Assembly (NCBI GenBank): GCA_031288495.1
Contig: JAITRH010000092.1
Coordinates: forward strand, 1 to 34,506
From: Treponema sp.
GTDB taxonomy: Bacteria; Spirochaetota; Spirochaetia; Treponematales; Breznakiellaceae
Direction: 5' to 3'
DNA: 34,506 bases
Notes under the pieces: generated by a model
Databases searched by the model: none
Told to the model about the DNA's origin: nothing
Seen by the model: only the letters and a program-made list of their open reading frames with translations
In this document: piece after piece, positions 1-7,252 of the stretch
How positions within the stretch are numbered: position 1 is the first letter of the stretch
How the letters are laid out: the number at the start of each line of letters is the position of its first letter
Translations under genes and position numbers: made by a program

Positions 1-87
1 CAGGGGAAACCGGTTATTGATTTCCTGTACGACTGTGTCTATTCCGGCTTGAACAATCTTCCTTCACCATCGTTGTTGCAAAATTAA
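1..87 (+). CDS. 3' end of an unrecognised gene, possibly a transposase
   Basis: The first base is in frame with an open reading frame of 28 codons that ends in TAA at 85-87. The peptide begins QGKPVIDFLYDCVYSG and ends in PSPSLLQN. A tail of this form (a hydrophobic helix, then P-x-PSLL) resembles the C-termini of some IS-type transposases, but that is pattern memory and not a demonstrated match. The gene starts outside the window. The ORF track misses it because it is short and has no start here. It points toward rsm22, so the intergenic stretch after it is convergent. Confidence 0.45.
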   Translation, partial: QGKPVIDFLYDCVYSGLNNLPSPSLLQN

Positions 88-356
88 ATTATACTCCTTC
101 TCATGATTACACCGGTGAACGGTTACTATTTATTTTTATACAAGATATGATTTGCGGCGGCATCCGATGATTCCGCAGAATCCTGGCCGGATTTATACGC
201 AAGATTTTGATTTGGGTGAATCCGAGGGTGATTTGACCCTCTAAACTGGTGATTCGGCCCCCTGAAGGTTCATGCGGGACAGGCATGAAAACACGGAGTC
301 GGAATATCCGCCCTAAAGGCAGCCGTTACCGCCGCATACTAAAGGTCCGGTTTACC
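88..356. other. intergenic stretch, convergent, no gene seen
   Basis: About 270 bases between the plus-strand gene tail and the stop of the minus-strand Rsm22-like gene. It holds one small perfect hairpin (GAGGGT at 224-229, ACCCTC at 236-241) with no clear T-run. I see no open frame with coding character and no RNA gene. Confidence 0.5.
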
Positions 357-1583
357 TCAAGGAATGTCCGCCAGCAGGGCCCCGGTTTTGGGATCCCGTT
401 TTTCCGGCCCTCTTAAGGTACACATGACCAGTTTCCCGGATTTGTTGCGGTTTCTTGGTTCCTGCTCAAGCACCAGAACAAGTCCCCGGGCAGAACAGCC
501 GTACCGTCCATACCTGGTCTGGGCCGCCTCCCTCTTCTTGGAGCGGTAAGGCACGGGAAACCTATCTGAGAGAATCCGGACCGGGAGCGTTTTTTCTTCC
601 CCCTGAGGAAGTTCCGGTTCTTTTCCTACCGGACCGGTAAGCAGAAAACTTAAGGCTGCCCGCTCCTTAGGAAGTCCTGCAGCAGTGGAAAGGGTATGCA
701 AAGCTGAAGGCGCATCTTCTGTATCAAAGGTAAAATGGCACCACTTAGGGGTTCTTGCTTGATAAGGACAGTGTCCCTGATGAGGACAGGGCGTATATGG
801 CCTCTGTCCCCGGGTAAGCAGGGCGCTTCGTAGCGCCGTGATCCATGCCCCAGACCAGGGAACCCCTGGCTCAAGGACCAGGATGGAACCCGATGCACTA
901 ACCAGGGAGGAAAGGAGCCGGCTGGTTTTATCCGCAGCCTGCTGCAAAGCCCTGGTATCCGCGTGGGGTATTCCCTCAAAGCGTTCATTGAACACATGAA
1001 GCGCCGAGACCAAACGGGCTTGAGGGCCGTATATCGGCGCTCCCAGAGATGCATGGATGGGTTTGATGATCCAGGGAGTAGCTCCTACCAAGGCGTGAAA
1101 GAGCCGCTCTCCTGCATCAAGGACCGGTGTGCTCCTATCGAGGCAGTGGAATTCAAGGGGAAGCTGCCGTAAATCAGGCCGGCCAATCCAAAGGGCCAAG
1201 GCCAGGGTCAGCGGCCCGGAGCCTAGGTCAATAATAACATCCCCCGCAGCGAAATGGAGGGGTAAGCCCGGGAGGAGCCGGCACAGGCGATAGCTGTTCC
1301 ACGGAAGAAAATACCGTAGATAAGCTGAAAGTAAACCCTTGGTACTTAAATAGGAATTATGGCGTTCACCCCGGCTTCTGGTGAGCAGCCGGGAAAGCTC
1401 CGCGACATCCCGGGGCAGGGTAACCCGGAAACGCCGAGGCAGGGGAAACACCTGGTCGATCAAACGGAGGAGTTCCTCGAGGGTACGACGGACTTCAGGA
1501 GTTAAAGGTGGAAAAAGGTCCATCAGGGCTTTTGAGTGTTTTGGGGGTACCGGTTTTAGGGTTTCTCCCTTTAACCAACCCAT
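357..1583 (-). CDS. Rsm22/METTL17-like Fe-S methyltransferase
   Basis: A 408-residue protein resembling the small-subunit ribosome assembly methyltransferases (yeast Rsm22, human METTL17). The middle carries a class I SAM-binding motif, DVIIDLGSGPLTLALAL. The C-terminal half carries the cysteine cluster typical of the family, CPHQGHCPY followed by WCHF, plus a later cysteine in LVMCTLRG. In METTL17 four such cysteines bind a [4Fe-4S] cluster. The likely role is binding or modifying the small ribosomal subunit. The ATG at 1583 overlaps the MerR-like gene by 89 bases. A second ATG at 1523 (MDLFPPLTP) would shorten the overlap, and neither has a clear Shine-Dalgarno site. It is the last gene of the leftward ptsI-der-merR run. 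Family assignment is fairly firm; substrate is unknown. Confidence 0.75.
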   Translation of the reverse strand: MGWLKGETLKPVPPKHSKALMDLFPPLTPEVRRTLEELLRLIDQVFPLPRRFRVTLPRDVAELSRLLTRSRGERHNSYLSTKGLLSAYLRYFLPWNSYRLCRLLPGLPLHFAAGDVIIDLGSGPLTLALALWIGRPDLRQLPLEFHCLDRSTPVLDAGERLFHALVGATPWIIKPIHASLGAPIYGPQARLVSALHVFNERFEGIPHADTRALQQAADKTSRLLSSLVSASGSILVLEPGVPWSGAWITALRSALLTRGQRPYTPCPHQGHCPYQARTPKWCHFTFDTEDAPSALHTLSTAAGLPKERAALSFLLTGPVGKEPELPQGEEKTLPVRILSDRFPVPYRSKKREAAQTRYGRYGCSARGLVLVLEQEPRNRNKSGKLVMCTLRGPEKRDPKTGALLADIP

Positions 1584-1872
1584 AGAGGGCTATTAAACCG
1601 GAACGAAGCGCCCCTATCTGAGCCCGAAGGTCCTGCTGCTCCCCGGATACTTCCCTAAAGAGCTGGTTCCGGGCCCCTTCCAGGGTAAAATGCCGGTCAT
1701 AAAGGAGGTATTTGAGCCTAAACAGGATGTGCAGATCCTGATTTGCATAGAGCCGTCTTCCCTGTCGATCCTTATGGGGCTGTAACAGGGGAACCTCTTT
1801 CTCCCAGTACCGTATGACGTAGTTCTTCAGCCCTAAAAGCCGTTCCAAGTCGCTCAAGGTATAGAAGATCAT
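1495..1872 (-). CDS. MerR-type helix-turn-helix regulator
   Basis: A 125-residue protein whose first 75 residues form a MerR winged helix: FYTLSDLERLLGLKNYVIRYWEKEV, then a wing with GRRLYANQDLHILFRLKYLL. The following helix, FTLEGARNQL, is also typical (usually 'T.eGA...L'). The remainder is a short helical dimerisation tail with no cysteine-rich effector site, so no metal or redox sensing is evident. The ATG at 1872 is preceded by AAAGGAAT. The gene starts 3 bases after the der stop and overlaps rsm22, so it is translated from the same message. Many spirochaetes have such short MerR proteins; the target is unknown. Confidence 0.75.
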   Translation of the reverse strand: MIFYTLSDLERLLGLKNYVIRYWEKEVPLLQPHKDRQGRRLYANQDLHILFRLKYLLYDRHFTLEGARNQLFREVSGEQQDLRAQIGALRSGLIALYGLVKGRNPKTGTPKTLKSPDGPFSTFNS

Positions 1873-1875
1873 GGT

Positions 1876-3270
1876 TTATTCCTTTCCATTCCGGGCTGCT
1901 TTCCCGGAATGCCGCAGCTCAATGGCGATGGGTATCTGGGGAAAACCCAGATCCTGACGGATCTTGTTACGGAGATAGGACACATAGGAAGGGCTGACCG
2001 CCGGGGGACGGGACACAAAAAAGACGAATTTGACCGGCTTATCCGAAACTTGCAAGGCGTACTTTATCTTGAATCGGCTCTGGGGGCCTATGGGAGGAGG
2101 ATACTCCTCAAGCCACCCTTCAAGGGCCCGGTTAAGGAGGCCGGTATCAATATGTCGTATGAGCTGACCATACAGTCTCAGGGCAGTATCCAACAGCTTG
2201 TCTATCCCGGTTCCATCCTTGGCGCTCACCGGAATAATCGGCGCATATTCCATCTTGGCGAATAGAAACCGGATCCGATCCTGGATCGCCTGTACCTGGT
2301 TCTTCACCTGGGGCATGGTATCCCATTTGTTGAGGACCATGATGATACCCCGGCCCTGATCATGGGCCAAGGCAGCGATCTTTTTGTCCTGATCCGAGAA
2401 CCCTTCCGTTGCATCGATCACCAGAAAGACCAGATCCGCCTGGGCAATGGCTTTGATGGCCCGGTTCACCGAATAATATTCGATATTTTCTGTAACCTTG
2501 GTTCTCCGCCGGATCCCCGCAGTGTCTAGGATTTTAAAGGTTCGGTTTTTATACTGGAATACCCCCTCCACCACATCCCTCGTGGTCCCTGGCATAGCAC
2601 TGACAATCGAAGCCTGGGATGCGGTGAACCGGTTGGAAAGGGTGGACTTCCCGGTATTGGGCTTCCCCAGTAGGGCAATGCCTATGGTTTCTTCCAGGTG
2701 TTTCGCCCCCTCTTCGTGCTCCTGGACCTGGGAAAAATCAAGCCCCTCAAGGATCCCTTTTTCCAGATCCGTTACATGATCCCCGTGTTCTGCAGAGATC
2801 ATAAAGAGCCGATCAAAGCCATAGGAGAGGCAGTTCCAGGCATCGTCCGCTCGGCGGCCCCCTTCGGTCTTATTCACCGCTACCAGCAGCCGGTCCTGGA
2901 AAGGCCGAAGGAATGCAATAAATTCCTCATCCTCATGGGTGATTTTTCCGGCTTCTAATATCAGGATGATCCGATCCGCTTGTTTCAGGGTCTCCAGGGT
3001 TCGCGCCTGCACGAGGGCATCCAGGATTCTTAGGGACTCATCCGCTGTTTTTTCCAGCTTAAACCCGCCGGTATCAATGAGCCTTAGGGGTTTTCCCTGG
3101 ATAAACGTATCCATCCCCACGGGGTCCCGAGTAACTCCTGGCGTCGGATCCGTGATGGCCCGGCGGGTATGAACCAGGCGGTTGAAAAGGGTGGACTTCC
3201 CCACATTGGGCCGCCCCACCAACACGACTACCGGAAGATTCCGGTAGGACTTATCGGGATCGAATTTCAT
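1876..3270 (-). CDS. der: ribosome-associated GTPase Der (EngA)
   Basis: A 464-residue protein with two tandem GTPase domains followed by a KH-like domain, the layout unique to Der. Domain 1 has the P-loop GRPNVGKST and DTGG. Domain 2 has GKPNTGKST, DTAG and NKWD. The C-terminal part (VSPSYVSYLRNKIRQDLGF) fits the KH domain. Der is essential for 50S ribosomal subunit maturation. The ATG at 3270 overlaps the 3' end of ptsI by 20 bases, implying translational coupling. Length is normal for the family. Confidence 0.95.
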   Translation of the reverse strand: MKFDPDKSYRNLPVVVLVGRPNVGKSTLFNRLVHTRRAITDPTPGVTRDPVGMDTFIQGKPLRLIDTGGFKLEKTADESLRILDALVQARTLETLKQADRIILILEAGKITHEDEEFIAFLRPFQDRLLVAVNKTEGGRRADDAWNCLSYGFDRLFMISAEHGDHVTDLEKGILEGLDFSQVQEHEEGAKHLEETIGIALLGKPNTGKSTLSNRFTASQASIVSAMPGTTRDVVEGVFQYKNRTFKILDTAGIRRRTKVTENIEYYSVNRAIKAIAQADLVFLVIDATEGFSDQDKKIAALAHDQGRGIIMVLNKWDTMPQVKNQVQAIQDRIRFLFAKMEYAPIIPVSAKDGTGIDKLLDTALRLYGQLIRHIDTGLLNRALEGWLEEYPPPIGPQSRFKIKYALQVSDKPVKFVFFVSRPPAVSPSYVSYLRNKIRQDLGFPQIPIAIELRHSGKAARNGKE

Positions 3271-5008
3271 AGTCGCTGGGAAAATGTTCGGCCATCCAGG
3301 CTTCCACCAGGAGGGTAACGTGGTGATAAGAGGTACACTGCAGGGCCTTTTCCGCTAAGATCCGGCAGCTTTCCAGGGTTACCCCCCGGATGATTCGTTT
3401 AACCTGGGGGATAGACTGAGCAGTCATACTAAACTCATCCAGCCCCAAACCTAAAAGCAGGGCTGTCGCGGAGGGATCTCCGGCCAATTCACCGCACATG
3501 GCTGCGGTAATTCCCTTTTCATGAGCACTCTGGATGATCTTTCTGAGGTACCGGAGCACCGCCGGATGAGAAGGCTGGGCCAGATAATTGACCCGCTCGT
3601 TTCCCCGATCCACCGCAAGGCAATACTGGATGAGATCGTTGGTACCGATGGAAAAGAAATCCGACCGTTCCGCAAGAATATCCGCGGTCATGGCTGCGGC
3701 AGGTACTTCAATCATGATCCCCACTTCCATAGCGTCGCTATAGGCTTGATTTTTCCTGCGGCACTCAGCTTTGGCCTCCTCGAGGATACTCAGGGCCTGC
3801 TCTAATTCCTCGATTCCGGAAATCATAGGAAACATGATCCGTAAGTTTCCGTTGATACTCGCCCGCAATAAGGCCCGCAGCTGGGTCTTAAAAAGCTCGG
3901 GCCGGGAAAGGGAAAACCTGATGGCCCGCCAGCCCAGGAGAGGATTCTTTTCATCGGTGGCCTGGAAATTGGGAAGCAGCTTGTCCCCACCGTTGTCCAG
4001 GGTTCTGATGGTTACCGGCTTGTCTTCCATGGCTTTGAGGACATGACTATAGGCCCGGTACTGCTCATCTTCGGCGGTAGCCTGTTTTGGGGTGAGAAAG
4101 AGGAATTCTGAACGGTACAGCCCGATACCCTCTGCACCGTAACGGGAAATCTGATCCGCTTCTTCGGGAATTTCAATATTAGCCTTGAGGCAGACCCGAT
4201 GCCCGTCTTTTGTCTCCGCAGGTACTTCCCGCAGTTCCAGAAATTCATCAAAACGCTTACGGTATTGATCGATAGCCCTCTGGTACTGCCACAAAACCTG
4301 GGTATCTGGATTAATGATCACCTCTCCGGAAGTACCGTTTACCACCAGTTTATCACCTTTATCAATTTCTTTGGTGATGGTGGAAAGTCCCAACACGGCG
4401 GGAATATCAAAGGCCCGGGCAAGAATGGCCGTATGAGAAGTCCTTCCCCCGGCATCCATAACAATGGCCTTGACCCGTTTCTTGTTCATGGCTAACACAT
4501 CTGAAGGCAACAAATCATGGCTCACCAGGATCACATCAGAGCTCAGATCCGCTAGGGAAAACTTCTTAACGGACAAGAGCTGGTGCATTACCCGGCGAGA
4601 TACATCGGAAATATCCGCAGCCCGTTCGCGGAACTGGGAATCGGGAGAAGCCATTAAACGCTGGGATAATTCATGGGAAATATCCCAAAACACCCATTCG
4701 ATATTTTGCAGGCTGTCCTTGAGGTGATCCTTAATCTGGTCCTGAAAGTCTATATCTTCCAACATCATCAGATGAGACTGAAAGATAGCGGCTTGTTCTG
4801 TGCTCACTTCCCGTAAGGCCCGTTCATGCAGGCTTTTGACTTCTTCCGCCGCTTCATGATTAGCCGTAAGAAACCGCTTCCATTCGGATTCGACCTGGTT
4901 CTTGCGGATGCTATATCGGGGAATCTCGGGAAAATCATCCTCCAAATATAAGAAAGCCTTTTCGATAGCTATACCCGGAGACGCAGGAATACCCGTGAGT
5001 TTTTTCAT
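3251..5008 (-). CDS. ptsI: PTS enzyme I (phosphoenolpyruvate-protein phosphotransferase)
   Basis: A 585-residue enzyme I that takes phosphate from PEP and passes it to HPr. The N-terminal PTS_PEP_utilizers domain starts MKKLTGIPASPGIAI. The phospho-histidine is in GGRTSHTAILAR (about H192), and the C-terminal PEP-binding barrel has GIGLYRSEFLF, IGTNDLIQY and AAMCGELAGDP. All catalytic signatures are intact. No ptsH or EII gene is adjacent. In many spirochaetes the system serves regulatory phosphotransfer more than sugar uptake, which is possible here. Start ATG at 5008. A 50-base gap upstream holds a T-rich stretch, so it may have its own promoter downstream of tRNA-Val. Confidence 0.95.
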   Translation of the reverse strand: MKKLTGIPASPGIAIEKAFLYLEDDFPEIPRYSIRKNQVESEWKRFLTANHEAAEEVKSLHERALREVSTEQAAIFQSHLMMLEDIDFQDQIKDHLKDSLQNIEWVFWDISHELSQRLMASPDSQFRERAADISDVSRRVMHQLLSVKKFSLADLSSDVILVSHDLLPSDVLAMNKKRVKAIVMDAGGRTSHTAILARAFDIPAVLGLSTITKEIDKGDKLVVNGTSGEVIINPDTQVLWQYQRAIDQYRKRFDEFLELREVPAETKDGHRVCLKANIEIPEEADQISRYGAEGIGLYRSEFLFLTPKQATAEDEQYRAYSHVLKAMEDKPVTIRTLDNGGDKLLPNFQATDEKNPLLGWRAIRFSLSRPELFKTQLRALLRASINGNLRIMFPMISGIEELEQALSILEEAKAECRRKNQAYSDAMEVGIMIEVPAAAMTADILAERSDFFSIGTNDLIQYCLAVDRGNERVNYLAQPSHPAVLRYLRKIIQSAHEKGITAAMCGELAGDPSATALLLGLGLDEFSMTAQSIPQVKRIIRGVTLESCRILAEKALQCTSYHHVTLLVEAWMAEHFPSDYEIRSR

Positions 5009-5058
5009 TGACTGAAAGATACCCTAAAAAAGGGGTCTATGGCAAGTAGGGATCAGGG

Positions 5059-5223
5059 CTAATGCAGGTATTCACGATAAACCCTTAAAAACTTCCAGGA
5101 ATAGCGGTCATTTTCCTCGGCTGAATCACACAAACGGTTTATAAAACCCCATCCCTTTTCAAAGTAAAAGCGGCTTGAATAGAAAAGATAGGGCTCATCT
5201 TTTTTAAATCCGAACTTATCCCA
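5059..5223 (-). pseudogene. short coding-like remnant after tRNA-Val
   Basis: Directly after the 3' end of tRNA-Val the same strand carries an open frame ending in TAG at 5059 that reads ...KDEPYLFYSSRFYF... and ends REYLH. Composition is protein-like (aromatic and charged residues mixed), but the only ATG in frame lies inside the tRNA. No plausible start exists downstream of it, so it is not a usable gene as it stands. It could be the tail of a gene disrupted at the tRNA, or chance. Confidence 0.25.
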
Positions 5224-5297
5224 TGGGCGATACAAGAGTCGAACTTGTGACCCCCAGCGTGTCATACTGGTGCTCTAACCAACTGAGCTAACCGCCC
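5224..5297 (-). tRNA. tRNA-Val, anticodon GAC
   Basis: The minus strand folds into a complete cloverleaf of 74 bases. The acceptor stem is GGGCGGT with ATCGCCC, D arm GCTC/GAGC, anticodon stem CCAGT/GCTGG with loop ATGACAC (anticodon GAC), a 5-base variable loop GGGTC, and T arm ACAAG-TTCGACT-CTTGT. The discriminator base is A. CCA is not encoded; the next bases are TGG. GAC reads GTC and GTT valine codons. It stands alone between cheX and ptsI. Confidence 0.95.
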
Positions 5298-5338
5298 TTA
5301 ATTCCCCGACATCCTCCTCTCTTCTAAAACTTCCTGTC

Positions 5339-5352
5339 AGGGATTATTCCCT
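5339..5352. terminator. small hairpin between cheX and tRNA-Val
   Basis: AGGGA and TCCCT pair around a 4-base loop about 50 bases after the cheX stop. It is short and lacks a strong T-run on the minus strand, so its termination activity is doubtful. Confidence 0.25.
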
Positions 5353-5402
5353 CACCTTATCACCTTTGCAAACAAGGTTCAAGTATCTGGAAAAAAACAG
5401 TC

Positions 5403-5876
5403 TTATACCCGCTCACGGATAACCACATTGACCTCAATTTTACCACAAGGCCCCAATTCCATAGGAACAATCAGGGCCTCCACTTTGAGATTATTCGATA
5501 CCTCCATGTTGTCACCGGTAAAAAGTGCGGGGGGGGTCAAGTCAAACTTAAAACCCAAATCATGGAGTTTGGTAACCGCTTGACCGGTTATCATATTGGC
5601 CAATTCCTGAATCGTTGCCTTGGCCATTTCATCCATGGTGGTGAACTTTTCACCGCCGTTCATGGCTCCGGCTACTGCCAAAGCCGTCTCTCTCGTCATA
5701 TCGAAAATAACTCGCCCTTCCACATCCCCTGCAAGACCCACCAAAGCCGCCACACCCTGGATCGCCATGGTTGCTGACTTCAGGTAGAGAGAACCACGAA
5801 TAACCTCGGTGCCAAGAACTTCTTTGAGAATATTATAGGTCGATTCAACAAAGGGGTTAATATATTCAACACGCAT
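5403..5876 (-). CDS. cheX: CheX, CheY-phosphate phosphatase
   Basis: A 157-residue protein of the CheC/CheX/FliY family. CheX dephosphorylates CheY-P and is the usual signal terminator in spirochaetes, which lack CheZ. The single active-site motif E-x-x-N is visible in ATIQELANMITGQAV, and the flanking fold (GDVEGRVIFDM, then a Gly-rich turn with MNGG) is typical. ATG at 5876 follows AAGGAG. It lies 21 bases after the CheW-CheR gene and closes the operon. In other treponemes cheY follows cheX; here a tRNA follows. Confidence 0.92.
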   Translation of the reverse strand: MRVEYINPFVESTYNILKEVLGTEVIRGSLYLKSATMAIQGVAALVGLAGDVEGRVIFDMTRETALAVAGAMNGGEKFTTMDEMAKATIQELANMITGQAVTKLHDLGFKFDLTPPALFTGDNMEVSNNLKVEALIVPMELGPCGKIEVNVVIRERV

Positions 5877-5897
5877 ATTACATACTCCTTATCTGAA

Positions 5898-7241
5898 TTA
5901 ACTTTTACTATACAAAAATGCGGAGACAGGCTCTTTCCCTATAGATGCCCAATTATCTCCGGACAATACCTCATTTTTCCCCAAAATAATGACTCCCTTA
6001 TCTTTGAGTTTTTCAGAACAATCCGCGATCAGCCCCTCTTGACTGTCCACAGGAAAGAAAGAAATAAGATCCCTCGCCAGGATAATATTTAAATCCGGCA
6101 AGACATTATTATTCAAAACATCGTGGTATTCAAACACAATTGAATCCTTGATAACTTGATTAAACACATACCCATTACGCCCCTTAATCATGAAACTGCG
6201 GCAATATTCCGGCATCTTGTTCAGATCAAAGGTCATGTTAGGCGCGTCTGCTATGGCCATAATATCATTATCATTGGCCCAAATCTTTATGTGTCCATCA
6301 GGATACCGTAATCTAAGTATACAAGCAAATGAAAAAGTTTCATACCCCTTTCCACAGCCTAGTTCCCATACCTGGATGTTATTTGAATTCATATCCGGCA
6401 GTATATCCCTCACCTGCGCGGCATAGGCATCGCTCCAGAGTTCATTGGTATGGGGAGAATAAAAATCAACCAGGTATTCTTCGGCCTCAGCGGCGTTCTT
6501 GAACTGCAAGTCCGCATCGGTACGGGTACTGCTCCATTCAAGAAATTGTTTGCGAAACCATTCCTCGTTAATGGGGCTGACCGAGAAGTGCTTCAATGCG
6601 GCAAGACTTTCTTGTATAAAACCAAGGGTCGTATCTGAGATAGCCGCCAGCCTGTCCTGGGGTTGCTCTGGAATAGGAACCGGAGGTACGTAGTAAGTAT
6701 CCCCCGGACCCTCCTGAATAGCGGTTCGTGGTTTCTGCTTCTCCTCTTCTTTCTGACTAAACATCCGCAATACATCAAGAATGACATAGAGATAGCCATC
6801 CTTTTCCACTACCCCGGTGATGAATTTGATGTTGATTTCTCCAAACATGGGGTGAGGAGGCTGAATGGTTTCGGAATTGATACCTACCACCTTGTCTATC
6901 TTATCAACAATGGCGCCATATACCCGCTCATCCAGATGCAGGATGAGCATATTTTCCTGACCATCCGGCCGGCGCTCGCTCTTCATGTGAAAGAAGGATC
7001 TGAGGTCAATAATGGGGATAATATCCCCTCGCAGGTTGTATACCCCCTTCACAAAGGAGACCGCATTAGGCACATAGGTAAATTTATCTGCCTTGGCAAT
7101 CTCCTTGACATTCATAATATCCACTCCATAATCTTTACCCGCGAGGGAAAAAGTTACCATCTTAAAATCAACCGTATTGGCCCGTTCTTTCTGTTGCTGC
7201 AACTCGGTGTTTACCGTTGCTAAGTCTTTAATCACCGCCAT
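5898..7241 (-). CDS. cheW: CheW adaptor with C-terminal CheR-like domain
   Basis: A 447-residue fusion. Residues 25-170 form a CheW domain (VTFSLAGKDYGVDI, VKGVYNLRGDIIPIIDLR, ITGVVEKDGYLYVILDV). A Pro-rich linker follows, then a CheR-like methyltransferase fold from about 210 to the end with the SAM-binding-type motif VWELGCGKGYETFS and a late CheR-like LARDLISFF. CheW-CheR-like hybrids are known in Treponema, where they help pack curved chemoreceptor arrays. Whether the CheR part methylates receptors or is structural cannot be told from sequence. ATG at 7241 has GAGGAAA upstream. The gene sits 11 bases after cheA. Confidence 0.93.
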   Translation of the reverse strand: MAVIKDLATVNTELQQQKERANTVDFKMVTFSLAGKDYGVDIMNVKEIAKADKFTYVPNAVSFVKGVYNLRGDIIPIIDLRSFFHMKSERRPDGQENMLILHLDERVYGAIVDKIDKVVGINSETIQPPHPMFGEINIKFITGVVEKDGYLYVILDVLRMFSQKEEEKQKPRTAIQEGPGDTYYVPPVPIPEQPQDRLAAISDTTLGFIQESLAALKHFSVSPINEEWFRKQFLEWSSTRTDADLQFKNAAEAEEYLVDFYSPHTNELWSDAYAAQVRDILPDMNSNNIQVWELGCGKGYETFSFACILRLRYPDGHIKIWANDNDIMAIADAPNMTFDLNKMPEYCRSFMIKGRNGYVFNQVIKDSIVFEYHDVLNNNVLPDLNIILARDLISFFPVDSQEGLIADCSEKLKDKGVIILGKNEVLSGDNWASIGKEPVSAFLYSKS

Positions 7242-7252
7242 AGTTTTCCTCG

